Below, piece after piece: positions 8,292 to 15,752 of a DNA stretch of 64,000 nt (positions are counted from its first letter, which is position 1; each line of letters starts with the position of its first letter). A model generated the notes under the pieces. The model worked only from the letters and a program-made list of their open reading frames with translations, was not told the origin of the DNA and did no database searches. Made by a program: the position numbers and the translations under genes. The stretch is taken from contig NZ_BAAAUN010000001.1 of assembly GCF_039533965.1 (NCBI RefSeq), forward strand, positions 1,152,950 through 1,216,949, in the 5' to 3' direction. The stretch comes from Microbacterium luteolum (GTDB lineage Bacteria; Actinomycetota; Actinomycetes; Actinomycetales; Microbacteriaceae).

Positions 8292-9551
8292 GTGACCGAC
8301 ACCCTCAGCGCCGCCCAGGCACGCCGCATCGCTCTGGCCGCTCAGGGATTCACCCGCGCACGTCCGGCATCCGTCTCCCGGCGTCACGTGGATCGGGTGA
8401 TGGAGCGGCTGGGCGTGCTGCAGATCGACTCGGTCAACGTCTTCGCGCGTTCGCACTACTTGCCGCTCTTCTCGCGCCTCGGGGCCTACGAACCCGCACT
8501 GCTGGACCGCGTCTTCCTCGCCCGCACCACGCACTATGTGGAGTACCTGGCCCACGAGGCCACGTTCATCCCGATCGAGGACTGGCCGCTGTGGCGCTTC
8601 CGCATGGACGACTTCCGCCGACGATGGGCCGGCGAGGACTCGTGGCTGAGCGCCAACGCCCGCACGGTCCAGTGGGTGCAGGACGAGCTGCGCACGCGCG
8701 GCCCGCTGCGCCCGGCCGACCTGCGCGCCGACGCTCCACGGGAGCGGGGAACCTGGTGGGACTGGGACGAGGTCAAGCTCGCGCTCGAGCACCTCTGGCG
8801 CACGGGCGACGTCGCCGTGAGCGGACGCCGCGGATTCGAGCGCACCTACGCGCTCGCCGAGCAGGTGATCCCCGACGCCATCCTGTCCCGAGAGATCCCG
8901 CGCGCCGAGGCGATCCACGAGCTGATGCGCCGTGCCGCGCGGTCGAGCGGAGTCGCCACTCAGTCCGATCTCGCCGACTACTACCGCATCAAGGACAGGG
9001 CGACGGTGGCCCGGTCGATCGCCGACCTCGTCGATGCGGGCGAGCTCCAGCCCGTCCACGTCCGCGGCTGGGAGCGAGGCGGGCGACCGATCCCCGCCTG
9101 GCGCCACCGCGACGCGGTCCTCCCCCGCAGGATCGAGGCCGCGGCCCTGCTGACTCCCTTCGACCCCGTGGTCTGGTTCCGCGATCGGGCTCTTCGCACC
9201 TTCGATCTCGACTACCGCATCGAGATCTACGTCCCCGCGGAGAAGCGACGATTCGGCTACTACTCCCTGCCCGTCCTCGTCGGCGATCGCATCGTCGCGC
9301 GGGTCGACCTCAAGGCCGAGCGGGCGACGTCGACGCTGCAGGTGCAGTCGGCGTGGTGGGAGCCGCAGGCGCGACCGGAAGACGCGGAACGGATCGCCGA
9401 GGAGCTCGTCCTCGCGGCAGCCTGGCAGGGGCTCGAGCACATCTCGGTCTCGGGCTGGGGCGACGCGACCGCCGCGATCCACGACGCCCTGCGCGGGCGC
9501 GCATACGCATCGGTCCAGCGCCACCTGCACGCCAGGGAAAGGGCGTCGTGA
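8292..9551 (+). CDS. Winged-helix protein of the YcaQ/AlkZ DNA glycosylase-like family
   Basis: A 419-aa protein of the HTH_42 family (PF06224), which includes AlkZ and YcaQ/AlkX, glycosylases that unhook interstrand crosslinks. GVLQIDSVNVFARSHYLPLF contains the QxD catalytic motif at residues 44-46, as in YcaQ rather than the QxQ of AlkZ. Further family blocks are THYVEYLAHEATF, RGTWWDWDEVKLALEHLW and a C-terminal DPVVWFRDR segment. Activity is inferred. The GTG start at 8292 has TACGCT 6 nt upstream (leaderless). Its stop overlaps the start of the next gene as GTGA. Confidence 0.88.
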   Translation: MTDTLSAAQARRIALAAQGFTRARPASVSRRHVDRVMERLGVLQIDSVNVFARSHYLPLFSRLGAYEPALLDRVFLARTTHYVEYLAHEATFIPIEDWPLWRFRMDDFRRRWAGEDSWLSANARTVQWVQDELRTRGPLRPADLRADAPRERGTWWDWDEVKLALEHLWRTGDVAVSGRRGFERTYALAEQVIPDAILSREIPRAEAIHELMRRAARSSGVATQSDLADYYRIKDRATVARSIADLVDAGELQPVHVRGWERGGRPIPAWRHRDAVLPRRIEAAALLTPFDPVVWFRDRALRTFDLDYRIEIYVPAEKRRFGYYSLPVLVGDRIVARVDLKAERATSTLQVQSAWWEPQARPEDAERIAEELVLAAAWQGLEHISVSGWGDATAAIHDALRGRAYASVQRHLHARERAS

Positions 9552-10471
9552 CGCGGCGTCGGTGGTGGCTCGTCGGAGGCGTGTCCGTTCTCGTGGTCGC
9601 GGCCGCCGTCGCCGGCGTGCTGATCTGGCAGTCCCTCGCCCGCCCCGACACTCCGCAGGAAGCGGCGACCGCCTACCTGCGCGCACTCGAGTCCGGCGAC
9701 CCGGCGGCCGTGGCGGCGACCGGGATCGACGTCTCCGAGACCGCACTCGGGGCGTTCGCCGGGGCGAGTCATCTCATCGAGGACGCCGAGGTCGCCTCGA
9801 TCGAGCAGACCGGCGACGCCGAGGCGACGGCCGACGTCTCCTTCCGCCTCGGCGATGAGGACAGGACCGCCCGACTGGACATCATCGAGGTCGACGGCCA
9901 CTGGATCGTCGGATCGTCTGCGTTCGGCACCTCGACCGCGACGGCCGACCTGGGTTCGTCGGTCAGCATCGGCGAGCAGACCGTCGCCGTGGGCGAGGCG
10001 GTGCAGCTGCTGCCTGCCGAGTACGCCGTCTCCGCCGCCCCCTCCTCCCTCCTCGAGGGCTCAGCGAACCTGCTCGTGCTCCCGAGGGAGGATGCCGAGG
10101 TCACGGTCGAGGCCACGGCCCTGCCCGCGGCGACCGCGGCCGCACAGGAGCAGCTCGACGAGCACCTCGCCGAATGCACCTCGTCGGACAGCACGACGAC
10201 GGCCGGCACACCGCCGGACGGCTGCGGCATCCGCATTCCCTGGGGGACCGAGTTCCGGGCCGTCGCCGACGTCCGGTACCGCATCGAGAAGTCGCCCGCG
10301 ATCACGTTGGGCGCGACCGGATTCGTCGCCGACGGTGGCGTGCTCGTCGCTACCGTCACGGGCACGGGCACGGATGGCGCGGAGCGCACGACGACCTATC
10401 GCACCGAGACCTGGAGCATCCGCGGCGACATCGCGTTCACCGAGGAGGAGCTGGTCCTCACGGCGTGGTGA
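9548..10471 (+). CDS. Membrane-anchored extracytoplasmic protein, function unknown
   Basis: A 307-aa protein starting at GTG 9548, overlapping the preceding stop as GTGA and therefore probably co-translated with the YcaQ-like gene. Basic residues TRRRWW precede one transmembrane helix (about residues 7-28). The rest is extracytoplasmic and acidic. TPQEAATAYLRALESGD, just after the membrane anchor, resembles the start of NTF2-like domains of actinobacterial lipoproteins, but there is no lipobox. Two cysteines in the second half (in LAECTSS and PDGCGIR) could form a disulfide. I recognise no named family. A short dispersed repeat follows the stop codon. Confidence 0.75.
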   Translation: MTRRRWWLVGGVSVLVVAAAVAGVLIWQSLARPDTPQEAATAYLRALESGDPAAVAATGIDVSETALGAFAGASHLIEDAEVASIEQTGDAEATADVSFRLGDEDRTARLDIIEVDGHWIVGSSAFGTSTATADLGSSVSIGEQTVAVGEAVQLLPAEYAVSAAPSSLLEGSANLLVLPREDAEVTVEATALPAATAAAQEQLDEHLAECTSSDSTTTAGTPPDGCGIRIPWGTEFRAVADVRYRIEKSPAITLGATGFVADGGVLVATVTGTGTDGAERTTTYRTETWSIRGDIAFTEEELVLTAW

Positions 10472-10489
10472 GGGATGCGCGGGACGCGG

Positions 10490-10515
10490 GTTTCGACTCG
10501 CTGCGCTCGCTCAAC
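10490..10515. repeat. Short dispersed repeat, family B
   Basis: This 26-nt sequence begins GTTTCGACTCGC and ends GCTCGCTCAAC. A second copy differing in the middle lies at 59954-59978. Both copies sit immediately downstream of a gene. No coding function is apparent. Confidence 0.5.
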
Positions 10516-10534
10516 CTTGATGCGCCGGAGCGAA

Positions 10535-11101
10535 TCAAAACTGGACGCGCGGCGGCTCCGAGATCGCGCCGCTGTCAGCGACCTCGAAGAACTCCCGCTC
10601 GGTGAAGCCGAGCCCCTTGGCGAAGAGGTTGTTGGGGAACACCTTGATCTTGGTGTTCAGCTCGCGCACCCCGCCGTTGTAGAACCGGCGCGCTGCCTGG
10701 ATCTTGTCCTCGGTGTCGACGATCGCCTGCTGGAGCTGGAGGAAGTTCTGGCTCGCCTGCAGCTGCGGGTACGCCTCGGCGACGGCGAAGAGACTGCGCA
10801 GCGCCTGCTGCAGGTGCCCCTCGGCGATGCCGGCTTCACCGGGACCGCCGGCGGACAGTGTCTCGGCGCGCGCACGCGTGACGTTCTCGAAGACGGCCTT
10901 CTCGTGGGAGGCGTACCCCTTCACCGTCTCGATGAGGTTGGGAATGAGGTCGGCTCGTCGCTTGAGCTGCACCGTGATGCCGCTCCACGCCTCGTCGACG
11001 CGAACGTTCAACTGCACCAGCGAGTTGTACGTGGCCCAGAGATAGATGCCGACGAGCAGGATCACTCCGACGACGATCAGTACTGGCACGAGCCATTCCA
11101 T
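10535..11101 (-). CDS. lemA: LemA family protein
   Basis: A 188-aa LemA-family protein. One N-terminal transmembrane helix (about residues 4-24) is followed by an all-helical domain containing YNSLVQLNVRVDEAWSGI and LKRRADLIPNLIETVKGYA, the most conserved blocks of the family. The role of LemA is not settled; it is predicted to be a membrane protein with most of its mass on one face of the membrane. GAAGGGTGGG lies upstream of the ATG at 11101, and a TAGGAT element about 35 nt upstream could be a promoter -10. There is no TPM-domain partner gene beside it, so it appears to be transcribed alone. Confidence 0.93.
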   Translation of the reverse strand: MEWLVPVLIVVGVILLVGIYLWATYNSLVQLNVRVDEAWSGITVQLKRRADLIPNLIETVKGYASHEKAVFENVTRARAETLSAGGPGEAGIAEGHLQQALRSLFAVAEAYPQLQASQNFLQLQQAIVDTEDKIQAARRFYNGGVRELNTKIKVFPNNLFAKGLGFTEREFFEVADSGAISEPPRVQF

Positions 11102-11194
11102 CAGAGGCCCACCCTTCCTCGTGTTTCTCTCATCCTAGACGGGCTGTCTGCACGTGCACTGGGGATGCCCGGGTGCCCGTGCATCGATCCGGTG

Positions 11195-12508
11195 TCAATC
11201 GCCGAGCACGCGCTCGAGGTACCGGTTGCCGAACCGACGCTCCGGATCCAGGCGGTCGCGCACGGCGAGGAAGTCGTCGAACCGCGGGTAGCGCTCGCGC
11301 AGCGTGTCTGCGGACTGCGTGTGGAGCTTGCCCCAGTGCGGCCGTCCGCCGTGCTCCCGCATGATGGCCTCCACCGCGCCGAAGTACTCGGTCGGGTCGG
11401 CACGCCAGTAGCGGTGGACTGCGATGTACGCGCTCGCCCTGCCGTGCGCCGTGGACAGCCACCGGTCGTCCTCGGCGGCGAAGCGCACCTCGACGGGGAA
11501 CTCGATGCGCCAGCCCTGGCGTTCGATGAGCGCTTGCACGGCACGGAAGGCGGGCACGACGTTCTCGGCCGGGATCGCGTACTCCATCTCGCGGAAGCGC
11601 ACGGTGCGGCTCTGCGTGAGGACGCGGTTCGAGAGATCGGTGTACTCGCGATCTCCGGTGAGCTTCACGGCGAGTCGACTGAACGGCGGGGTGACGGCCG
11701 GGACCAGCTGTCCTGCCGCGCACACCAACCGGTAGACGCCGTTGGACAGAAGCGTCTCGTCGATCCACTTGCCCACCACCGGGAGCGGCTTGCGCACGGC
11801 CGATTCGGGCAGACGGGACTGCCGCTTGGTGAGCGCGACATCGGTGTGCGGGAACCAGTAGAACTCGAAATGGTCGGATGCCGAGACGTGGCTCTCGAGC
11901 TGATCGAGCACGTCCTCCAGCGGCAGGGGCTCGTCGACCGCGTGCATGACGAACCTCGGAACGCACTGCAGGGTGACCTCGACGATGATCCCGAGGGCAC
12001 CGAGCCCGAGCGCGGCGGCAGGCAGCAGCTCACTGTTCTGCTGCTTGTCGATGCGGAGGAACTCGCCGGCGGCCGTGATGATCGTGAGGCCGACGACCTG
12101 GGTGGCGAGACCGCCGTAACCCGCGCCGGTGCCGTGCGTGCCGGTCGAGATCGCCCCGGAGATCGACTGCCGATCGATGTCTCCGAGGTTCTCCATCGCC
12201 AGACCGAACGGGGCGAGGAGCGCCGGGATCCGATGCAGCCGCGTGCCGGCGAGGAGGGTCACGCGCCCCGTGGCGGCATCCGCCGAGACCAGGCCCTGCA
12301 TGTCGTCGAGCTCCAGAAGTACGCCCGGCGCGACGGCGATGCCTGTGAAGCTGTGACCGGCACCCACGGCCTTGACCGTGAGCCCGTGGTGCACGGCGGC
12401 GATCACCGCCCGCTGCACCCCCTCGGGGCTGCGCGGGCGCTCCACGCGCACGGGACGGACCGACGCCGACCGCGCCCAGTTCTGCCAGGTGCCGCCGATT
12501 CTCGTCAC
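11195..12508 (-). CDS. FAD-binding D-arabinono-1,4-lactone oxidase family protein
   Basis: A 437-aa flavoprotein of the VAO/PCMH family, related to L-gulonolactone, arabinonolactone and alditol oxidases. The N-terminal FAD-binding domain has AVGAGHSFTGIAVAPG near residue 50 and GAISTGTHGTG near residue 125. The C-terminal ALO domain includes RPHWGKLHTQ and ends with RRFGNRYLERVL. It probably oxidises a sugar acid lactone or polyol with O2; the substrate is unknown. The GTG at 12508 overlaps the stop of the preceding PLP-enzyme gene as GTGA, so the two are translationally coupled. Starting further upstream would only read into the neighbour. Confidence 0.9.
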   Translation of the reverse strand: MTRIGGTWQNWARSASVRPVRVERPRSPEGVQRAVIAAVHHGLTVKAVGAGHSFTGIAVAPGVLLELDDMQGLVSADAATGRVTLLAGTRLHRIPALLAPFGLAMENLGDIDRQSISGAISTGTHGTGAGYGGLATQVVGLTIITAAGEFLRIDKQQNSELLPAAALGLGALGIIVEVTLQCVPRFVMHAVDEPLPLEDVLDQLESHVSASDHFEFYWFPHTDVALTKRQSRLPESAVRKPLPVVGKWIDETLLSNGVYRLVCAAGQLVPAVTPPFSRLAVKLTGDREYTDLSNRVLTQSRTVRFREMEYAIPAENVVPAFRAVQALIERQGWRIEFPVEVRFAAEDDRWLSTAHGRASAYIAVHRYWRADPTEYFGAVEAIMREHGGRPHWGKLHTQSADTLRERYPRFDDFLAVRDRLDPERRFGNRYLERVLGD

Positions 12509-13752
12509 AGGAACGCCTTCCCCTCGCCGCGGTAGGTCGGCAGCTCGTCGATGATCTCGTCGCCCGACACGAGGTGGTACCTCTCGATCCGCTCGGCCGG
12601 TTCGCCGCTCTTCGCGTGCCGGAACCAGACCCGGTCCCCCACGCCGAGAGAGGTCGCCGCCGGGCCCTGCAGCGGAGTCTGGACCTCGCCGGCAGCCTCG
12701 CGCGGCAGGGTGCGGAGGCCCTCCGGCCACACCGGCTTCGGCTGACGGGAGGCGACCGGCGGGCCGGAGGCGATCCATCCGCCGCCGAGCACGGTCGCGA
12801 TGTCGGCCGCAGGGCGGCGGACGACGTCGAAGGCGAAGGCGGATGCCGGGGCCGGCTGGAACGACCGATAGCCGTCGAACAGATGACCGCCGAGGAGCCC
12901 GCTGCCCGCACTCGCCTCGGTGAGGGACTCGTCGCTGCCGGTGAACTCGAGCGACCCCGTTCCTCCGCCGTTGAGGAACTCCATCGGCGCGAGGGCCGTG
13001 ACGGCCTCGACGATCGCCGCCCGGCGCTCGCGCAGCTCGGCGCGCGACCGGGCCTGCACCATGCGGATCAGCGGCGCATCGGAACCGGCATCATCGCCCT
13101 GACCGGCGATCTGCGCGTCGTACATCTGCAGCCCGACGAGCCGGAACCCGGGACGCGCGATGACCTTCCGGGCGAAGCCGGCCACCTCGCCCGCGGTGAA
13201 GAGCGCGGAACGACGAACGCCGATGTGCCCCAGGAGGGACGACTTCCACGAGGCGTCGACGTCGACCGCGACGCGGATCTCCGGACGTTCGCCCGGACCC
13301 TTGATGCTGTCGATCAGGTCGAGGTGCGCCAGGTCGTCGATCATGAGCGTGATGCGCTGCGCGGCTTGCTCATCCGCGAACAGGGCCTCGAGGCTCCCCC
13401 GGTCGACGGTGGGGTACGCGAGCACGATGTCGTCGTGGGTCTCGGCGAGCCACAGGGCCTCCGCGAGTGTGAAGGCGAGGATGCCGCGGTATCCGGGGAG
13501 CTTCAGGACGGCATCCAGGACTGCACGCACGCGCACCGACTTGGATGCGACGCGGATGGGCAGGCCGCCGGAGCGCACCAGGAGGTCCATCGCGTTGTAG
13601 CGCAGCGCCTCCCGGTCGATCACCGCGACCGGGGCGGGCAGGTGCTGGGTCGCGGCGGACAGGCGAGGCCAGTAGCGAGCGGGGTCCTGCCACTCGGGAG
13701 CTACCACGGGGGCACCCGGAACGGGGCTCAGTTCTTCGGTGAGGTCGAGCAC
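12505..13752 (-). CDS. Alanine racemase-fold PLP protein (amino acid deaminase/aldolase-like)
   Basis: A 415-aa fold-type III PLP enzyme related to D-threonine aldolase and D-serine dehydratase (DSD1). The N-terminal barrel domain carries the probable PLP lysine in IRVASKSVRVRAVL near residue 70, and LNGGGTGS fits the phosphate-binding loop near residue 250. The C-terminal beta domain contains LGVGDRVWFRHAKSGEPAER, with the His that can bind a metal in the D-threonine aldolase group. Activity is inferred only. The GTG start at 13752 is preceded by GGGGGA. It is coupled by a 4-nt overlap to the sugar-lactone-oxidase gene; I know this pairing from other actinobacteria, but its pathway is unclear. 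Confidence 0.85.
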   Translation of the reverse strand: MLDLTEELSPVPGAPVVAPEWQDPARYWPRLSAATQHLPAPVAVIDREALRYNAMDLLVRSGGLPIRVASKSVRVRAVLDAVLKLPGYRGILAFTLAEALWLAETHDDIVLAYPTVDRGSLEALFADEQAAQRITLMIDDLAHLDLIDSIKGPGERPEIRVAVDVDASWKSSLLGHIGVRRSALFTAGEVAGFARKVIARPGFRLVGLQMYDAQIAGQGDDAGSDAPLIRMVQARSRAELRERRAAIVEAVTALAPMEFLNGGGTGSLEFTGSDESLTEASAGSGLLGGHLFDGYRSFQPAPASAFAFDVVRRPAADIATVLGGGWIASGPPVASRQPKPVWPEGLRTLPREAAGEVQTPLQGPAATSLGVGDRVWFRHAKSGEPAERIERYHLVSGDEIIDELPTYRGEGKAFL

Positions 13753-13840
13753 TCCCCCACCTTATGGCTTCGCGGACTCAGGATCACGTCCGGCGGCACC
13801 CCGTCGCACCCGGGGTGGTCGCCGCTAGGCTGACGGCGTG

Positions 13841-13916
13841 GCCCCCGTAGCCCAATGGCAGAGGCAGGCGACTTAAAATCGCTTCAGTCTGGGTTCGAGT
13901 CCCAGCGGGGGCACCA
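13841..13916 (+). tRNA. tRNA-Leu (anticodon UAA), short variable loop
   Basis: A 76-nt cloverleaf including an encoded CCA. Acceptor arm GCCCCCG pairs with CGGGGGC; the D stem is a 3-bp GCC/GGC. The anticodon stem GGCGA/TCGCT closes the loop CTTAAAA, anticodon TAA at 13874-13876. The T arm is CTGGG-TTCGAGT-CCCAG, and the discriminator base is A73, as leucyl-tRNA synthetase prefers. The variable region is only 5 nt, whereas bacterial tRNA-Leu is normally class II with a long variable arm. The anticodon would read UUA, a very rare codon in this GC-rich genome. The gene stands alone between genes on the opposite strand. Confidence 0.9.
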
Positions 13917-13922
13917 CGATCC

Positions 13923-14576
13923 TCAGTCGTCGACCCGGACGGTCTCGCGTCGGGCTGCCGCCCCCTCCCGCAGCCGACGCACGACCAGGACCACCAGCGC
14001 GATCGCGATCGCGCCGTAGACGACGTAGTCGAGGTACCCGAGGTACTGCTCGAGCTGCTCGTGCTGCGTGCCGAGCGCGGCACCGACTCCCAGGAGCAGC
14101 GCATTCCACAGACCGCTGCCGAGGATCGTGTAGATGCTGAACGTCAGCAGATTCATGCGCGATGCCCCAGCCGGGAGCGAGATGAGGCTGCGCACGCCCG
14201 GCACCATCCGGCCGACCAGCACGGTCCACGCGCCGCTCCGCGCGAACCAGTCCGCACCGCGTTCCAGGTCGGTTCGACTGACGAGCCGCGTCGCGGCGAG
14301 CAGTCGGATCGCCCGCTGCATGCCGATGGCGGATCCCAGCGCATACAGGAGCATCGCTCCGAGCCAGGATGCCAGCGTGCTCCAGAAGAACAGCCAGCCG
14401 AGGTTCAGCTGACCGCTCTGACTGAGGTAGCCGGCGAACGGCAGGATCACCTCGCTCGGGATCGGCGGGACGAGCACCTCGAGGAAGACGAGCACCCCGA
14501 CGCCGATGTCGCCGAGAGACGTGAGGACGTCGGCTGCGAACCCTGTCAGGCCGGTGAAGCCATGATCAGCAGTCAT
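13923..14576 (-). CDS. DedA family integral membrane protein
   Basis: A 217-aa DedA/VTT-domain membrane protein. FLEVLVPPIPSEVILPFAGY near residue 35 and GRMVPGVRSLISLPAGASRM near residue 130 are the two conserved re-entrant motifs, with the acidic and arginine residues important in the family. DedA proteins are linked to undecaprenyl-phosphate or phospholipid flipping and to envelope stress tolerance; this member's role is inferred. About five hydrophobic segments and a basic C-terminal tail are visible. The stop is only 7 nt past the tRNA on the opposite strand. It is co-directional with the 290-aa gene upstream (13 bp gap), possibly one transcript. Confidence 0.93.
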   Translation of the reverse strand: MTADHGFTGLTGFAADVLTSLGDIGVGVLVFLEVLVPPIPSEVILPFAGYLSQSGQLNLGWLFFWSTLASWLGAMLLYALGSAIGMQRAIRLLAATRLVSRTDLERGADWFARSGAWTVLVGRMVPGVRSLISLPAGASRMNLLTFSIYTILGSGLWNALLLGVGAALGTQHEQLEQYLGYLDYVVYGAIAIALVVLVVRRLREGAAARRETVRVDD

Positions 14577-14589
14577 CGATGCTCGCCTC

Positions 14590-15462
14590 TCAGCGGCCGA
14601 AGATATCGCCGATGCCCGGGATTCCGAGGTCGCCGAGCTTCTCGCCCCAGCCGGTCGCGGTCTCCCCCAGGCCGGACACCGCCTCGCCGGCGGATCCCAT
14701 CAGCTCTTCCGCACCGCCCGTGAAGCCACCGATGTCGACGCCCGAGGCGAGGGCCTCGAGATCGACGCCCCCAGCCAGCGCGCTGAAATCGACGCCGAGA
14801 CCCGCGGCCTGCTCCAGGATCGGCGTGGCGACGGCGCTGAGCACGGCGCCGCCCGCGACCGCGCCGAGCACACCGACTGCCGCACCGCCCGCCATGACGG
14901 CCGCACCTCCGGCACCGCCGCCGCGCGCGCGGGACAGCAGTCCCCGCATCCGACCAGGGCGCATCGCCTCGGCTCGACCCGCCGCACGGGCGAGGTCGTC
15001 GGGTGAGGACGAACGCGGCCGCTCCCCTGGCGCGAGTTCGTCGCGCATCCGCTCCTCGACGAGCTCCCGCTGCTGCGGCGTGAGGCGCGCGAACGCGTCA
15101 CGATGGATCTGCTCGATGCGCTGCGGATCGGCGGTCTGGAGCAGGTAGTCGTAACGGGCGATCGCGGCGCGGTCCGCATCGCTCGCCACCGAACCGGCTC
15201 GGGTAGCCCCAGCGTCGCCGGGAGCGGGCGGCGGTGCGTACGGATCGGCGGATGCCGGCGGCGCAGCCGGCGCGGCGGGGCGTGCCCCGTCGGCGCGTGA
15301 CGCGTCCGACGGTCCTCGAACGGCGTCGACGGCGCCGCGGAGCATGCCGCTCCAGTCCGTCGACGACCGGGACCCGCCGGCGGGATCGCCGCTGCGGGCG
15401 GAGCCGCTGTTCTTCTCCAGGGCGTCGGAGGCGATGCCGATCAGGCGGGAGAGCTTTCCCAT
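14590..15462 (-). CDS. Hypothetical protein with Gly/Ala-rich hydrophobic segment
   Basis: A 290-aa protein I do not recognise. The first 100 residues are low-complexity (Ala/Pro/Ser/Asp-rich) after a short conserved-looking start MGKLSRLIGIASDALEKN. The middle (about 105-150) is charged and helical, with RYDYLLQTADPQRIEQIHRD and LTPQQRELVEERM. A Gly/Ala-rich hydrophobic stretch (about 185-215) could span the membrane. The C-terminal part is acidic and Gly-rich with repeated LxxGVD elements (DLEALASGVDIGG). Such proteins are sometimes labelled cation-transporting ATPase, but no ATPase motif is present. GAAAGG precedes the ATG at 15462. Confidence 0.7.
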   Translation of the reverse strand: MGKLSRLIGIASDALEKNSGSARSGDPAGGSRSSTDWSGMLRGAVDAVRGPSDASRADGARPAAPAAPPASADPYAPPPAPGDAGATRAGSVASDADRAAIARYDYLLQTADPQRIEQIHRDAFARLTPQQRELVEERMRDELAPGERPRSSSPDDLARAAGRAEAMRPGRMRGLLSRARGGGAGGAAVMAGGAAVGVLGAVAGGAVLSAVATPILEQAAGLGVDFSALAGGVDLEALASGVDIGGFTGGAEELMGSAGEAVSGLGETATGWGEKLGDLGIPGIGDIFGR

Positions 15463-15752
15463 GGTGGTCCCTTTCGTGGGGCGGTGCGGACCACCGGGAT
15501 TCCACGACGTCGGACGACGGCAAGAGTCGAGGCAGCCCGCAGAGCGGGTGCCAAGGTCTCCTCCACCCTCTCGGGCCGACGGGCCGGGACACGATCTCGT
15601 GTCCGTAATGACGACTCCGCCGCAGACGGGAGTACTCCCCTTGCGCGCTCGACTCTACGGAACCGAGCTATGCGTGACCTCCATGCCGCACCCTCAGACG
15701 CGAACAGCCCTCCCGGAAAGGGAGGGCTGTTCGGACGGGCGGAGCCGTGGAA
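15463..15752. other. 290-bp intergenic region with a strong hairpin
   Basis: No gene is evident between the start of the 290-aa gene and the end of ndh. The one clear element is a perfect 13-bp stem: GAACAGCCCTCCC (15702-15714) with GGGAGGGCTGTTC (15720-15732), loop GGAAA. It lies 21 nt past the ndh stop and is the probable ndh terminator on the minus strand, although no U-tract follows. Of the remaining bases, the part nearest 15462 must hold the promoter of the 290-aa gene; I see no convincing -10 there. Confidence 0.6.

Noticed and set aside
10141..10230. The 9548-10471 product as a lipoprotein
   Set aside because: No cysteine follows the hydrophobic N-terminal segment, so there is no lipobox; it is anchored by a transmembrane helix instead.
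11140..11190. Possible hairpin terminator after the FAD oxidase gene
   Set aside because: GTGC/GCAC arms and CCCGGG can pair, but the stem is interrupted and several alternative foldings are equally good, so I did not list it.
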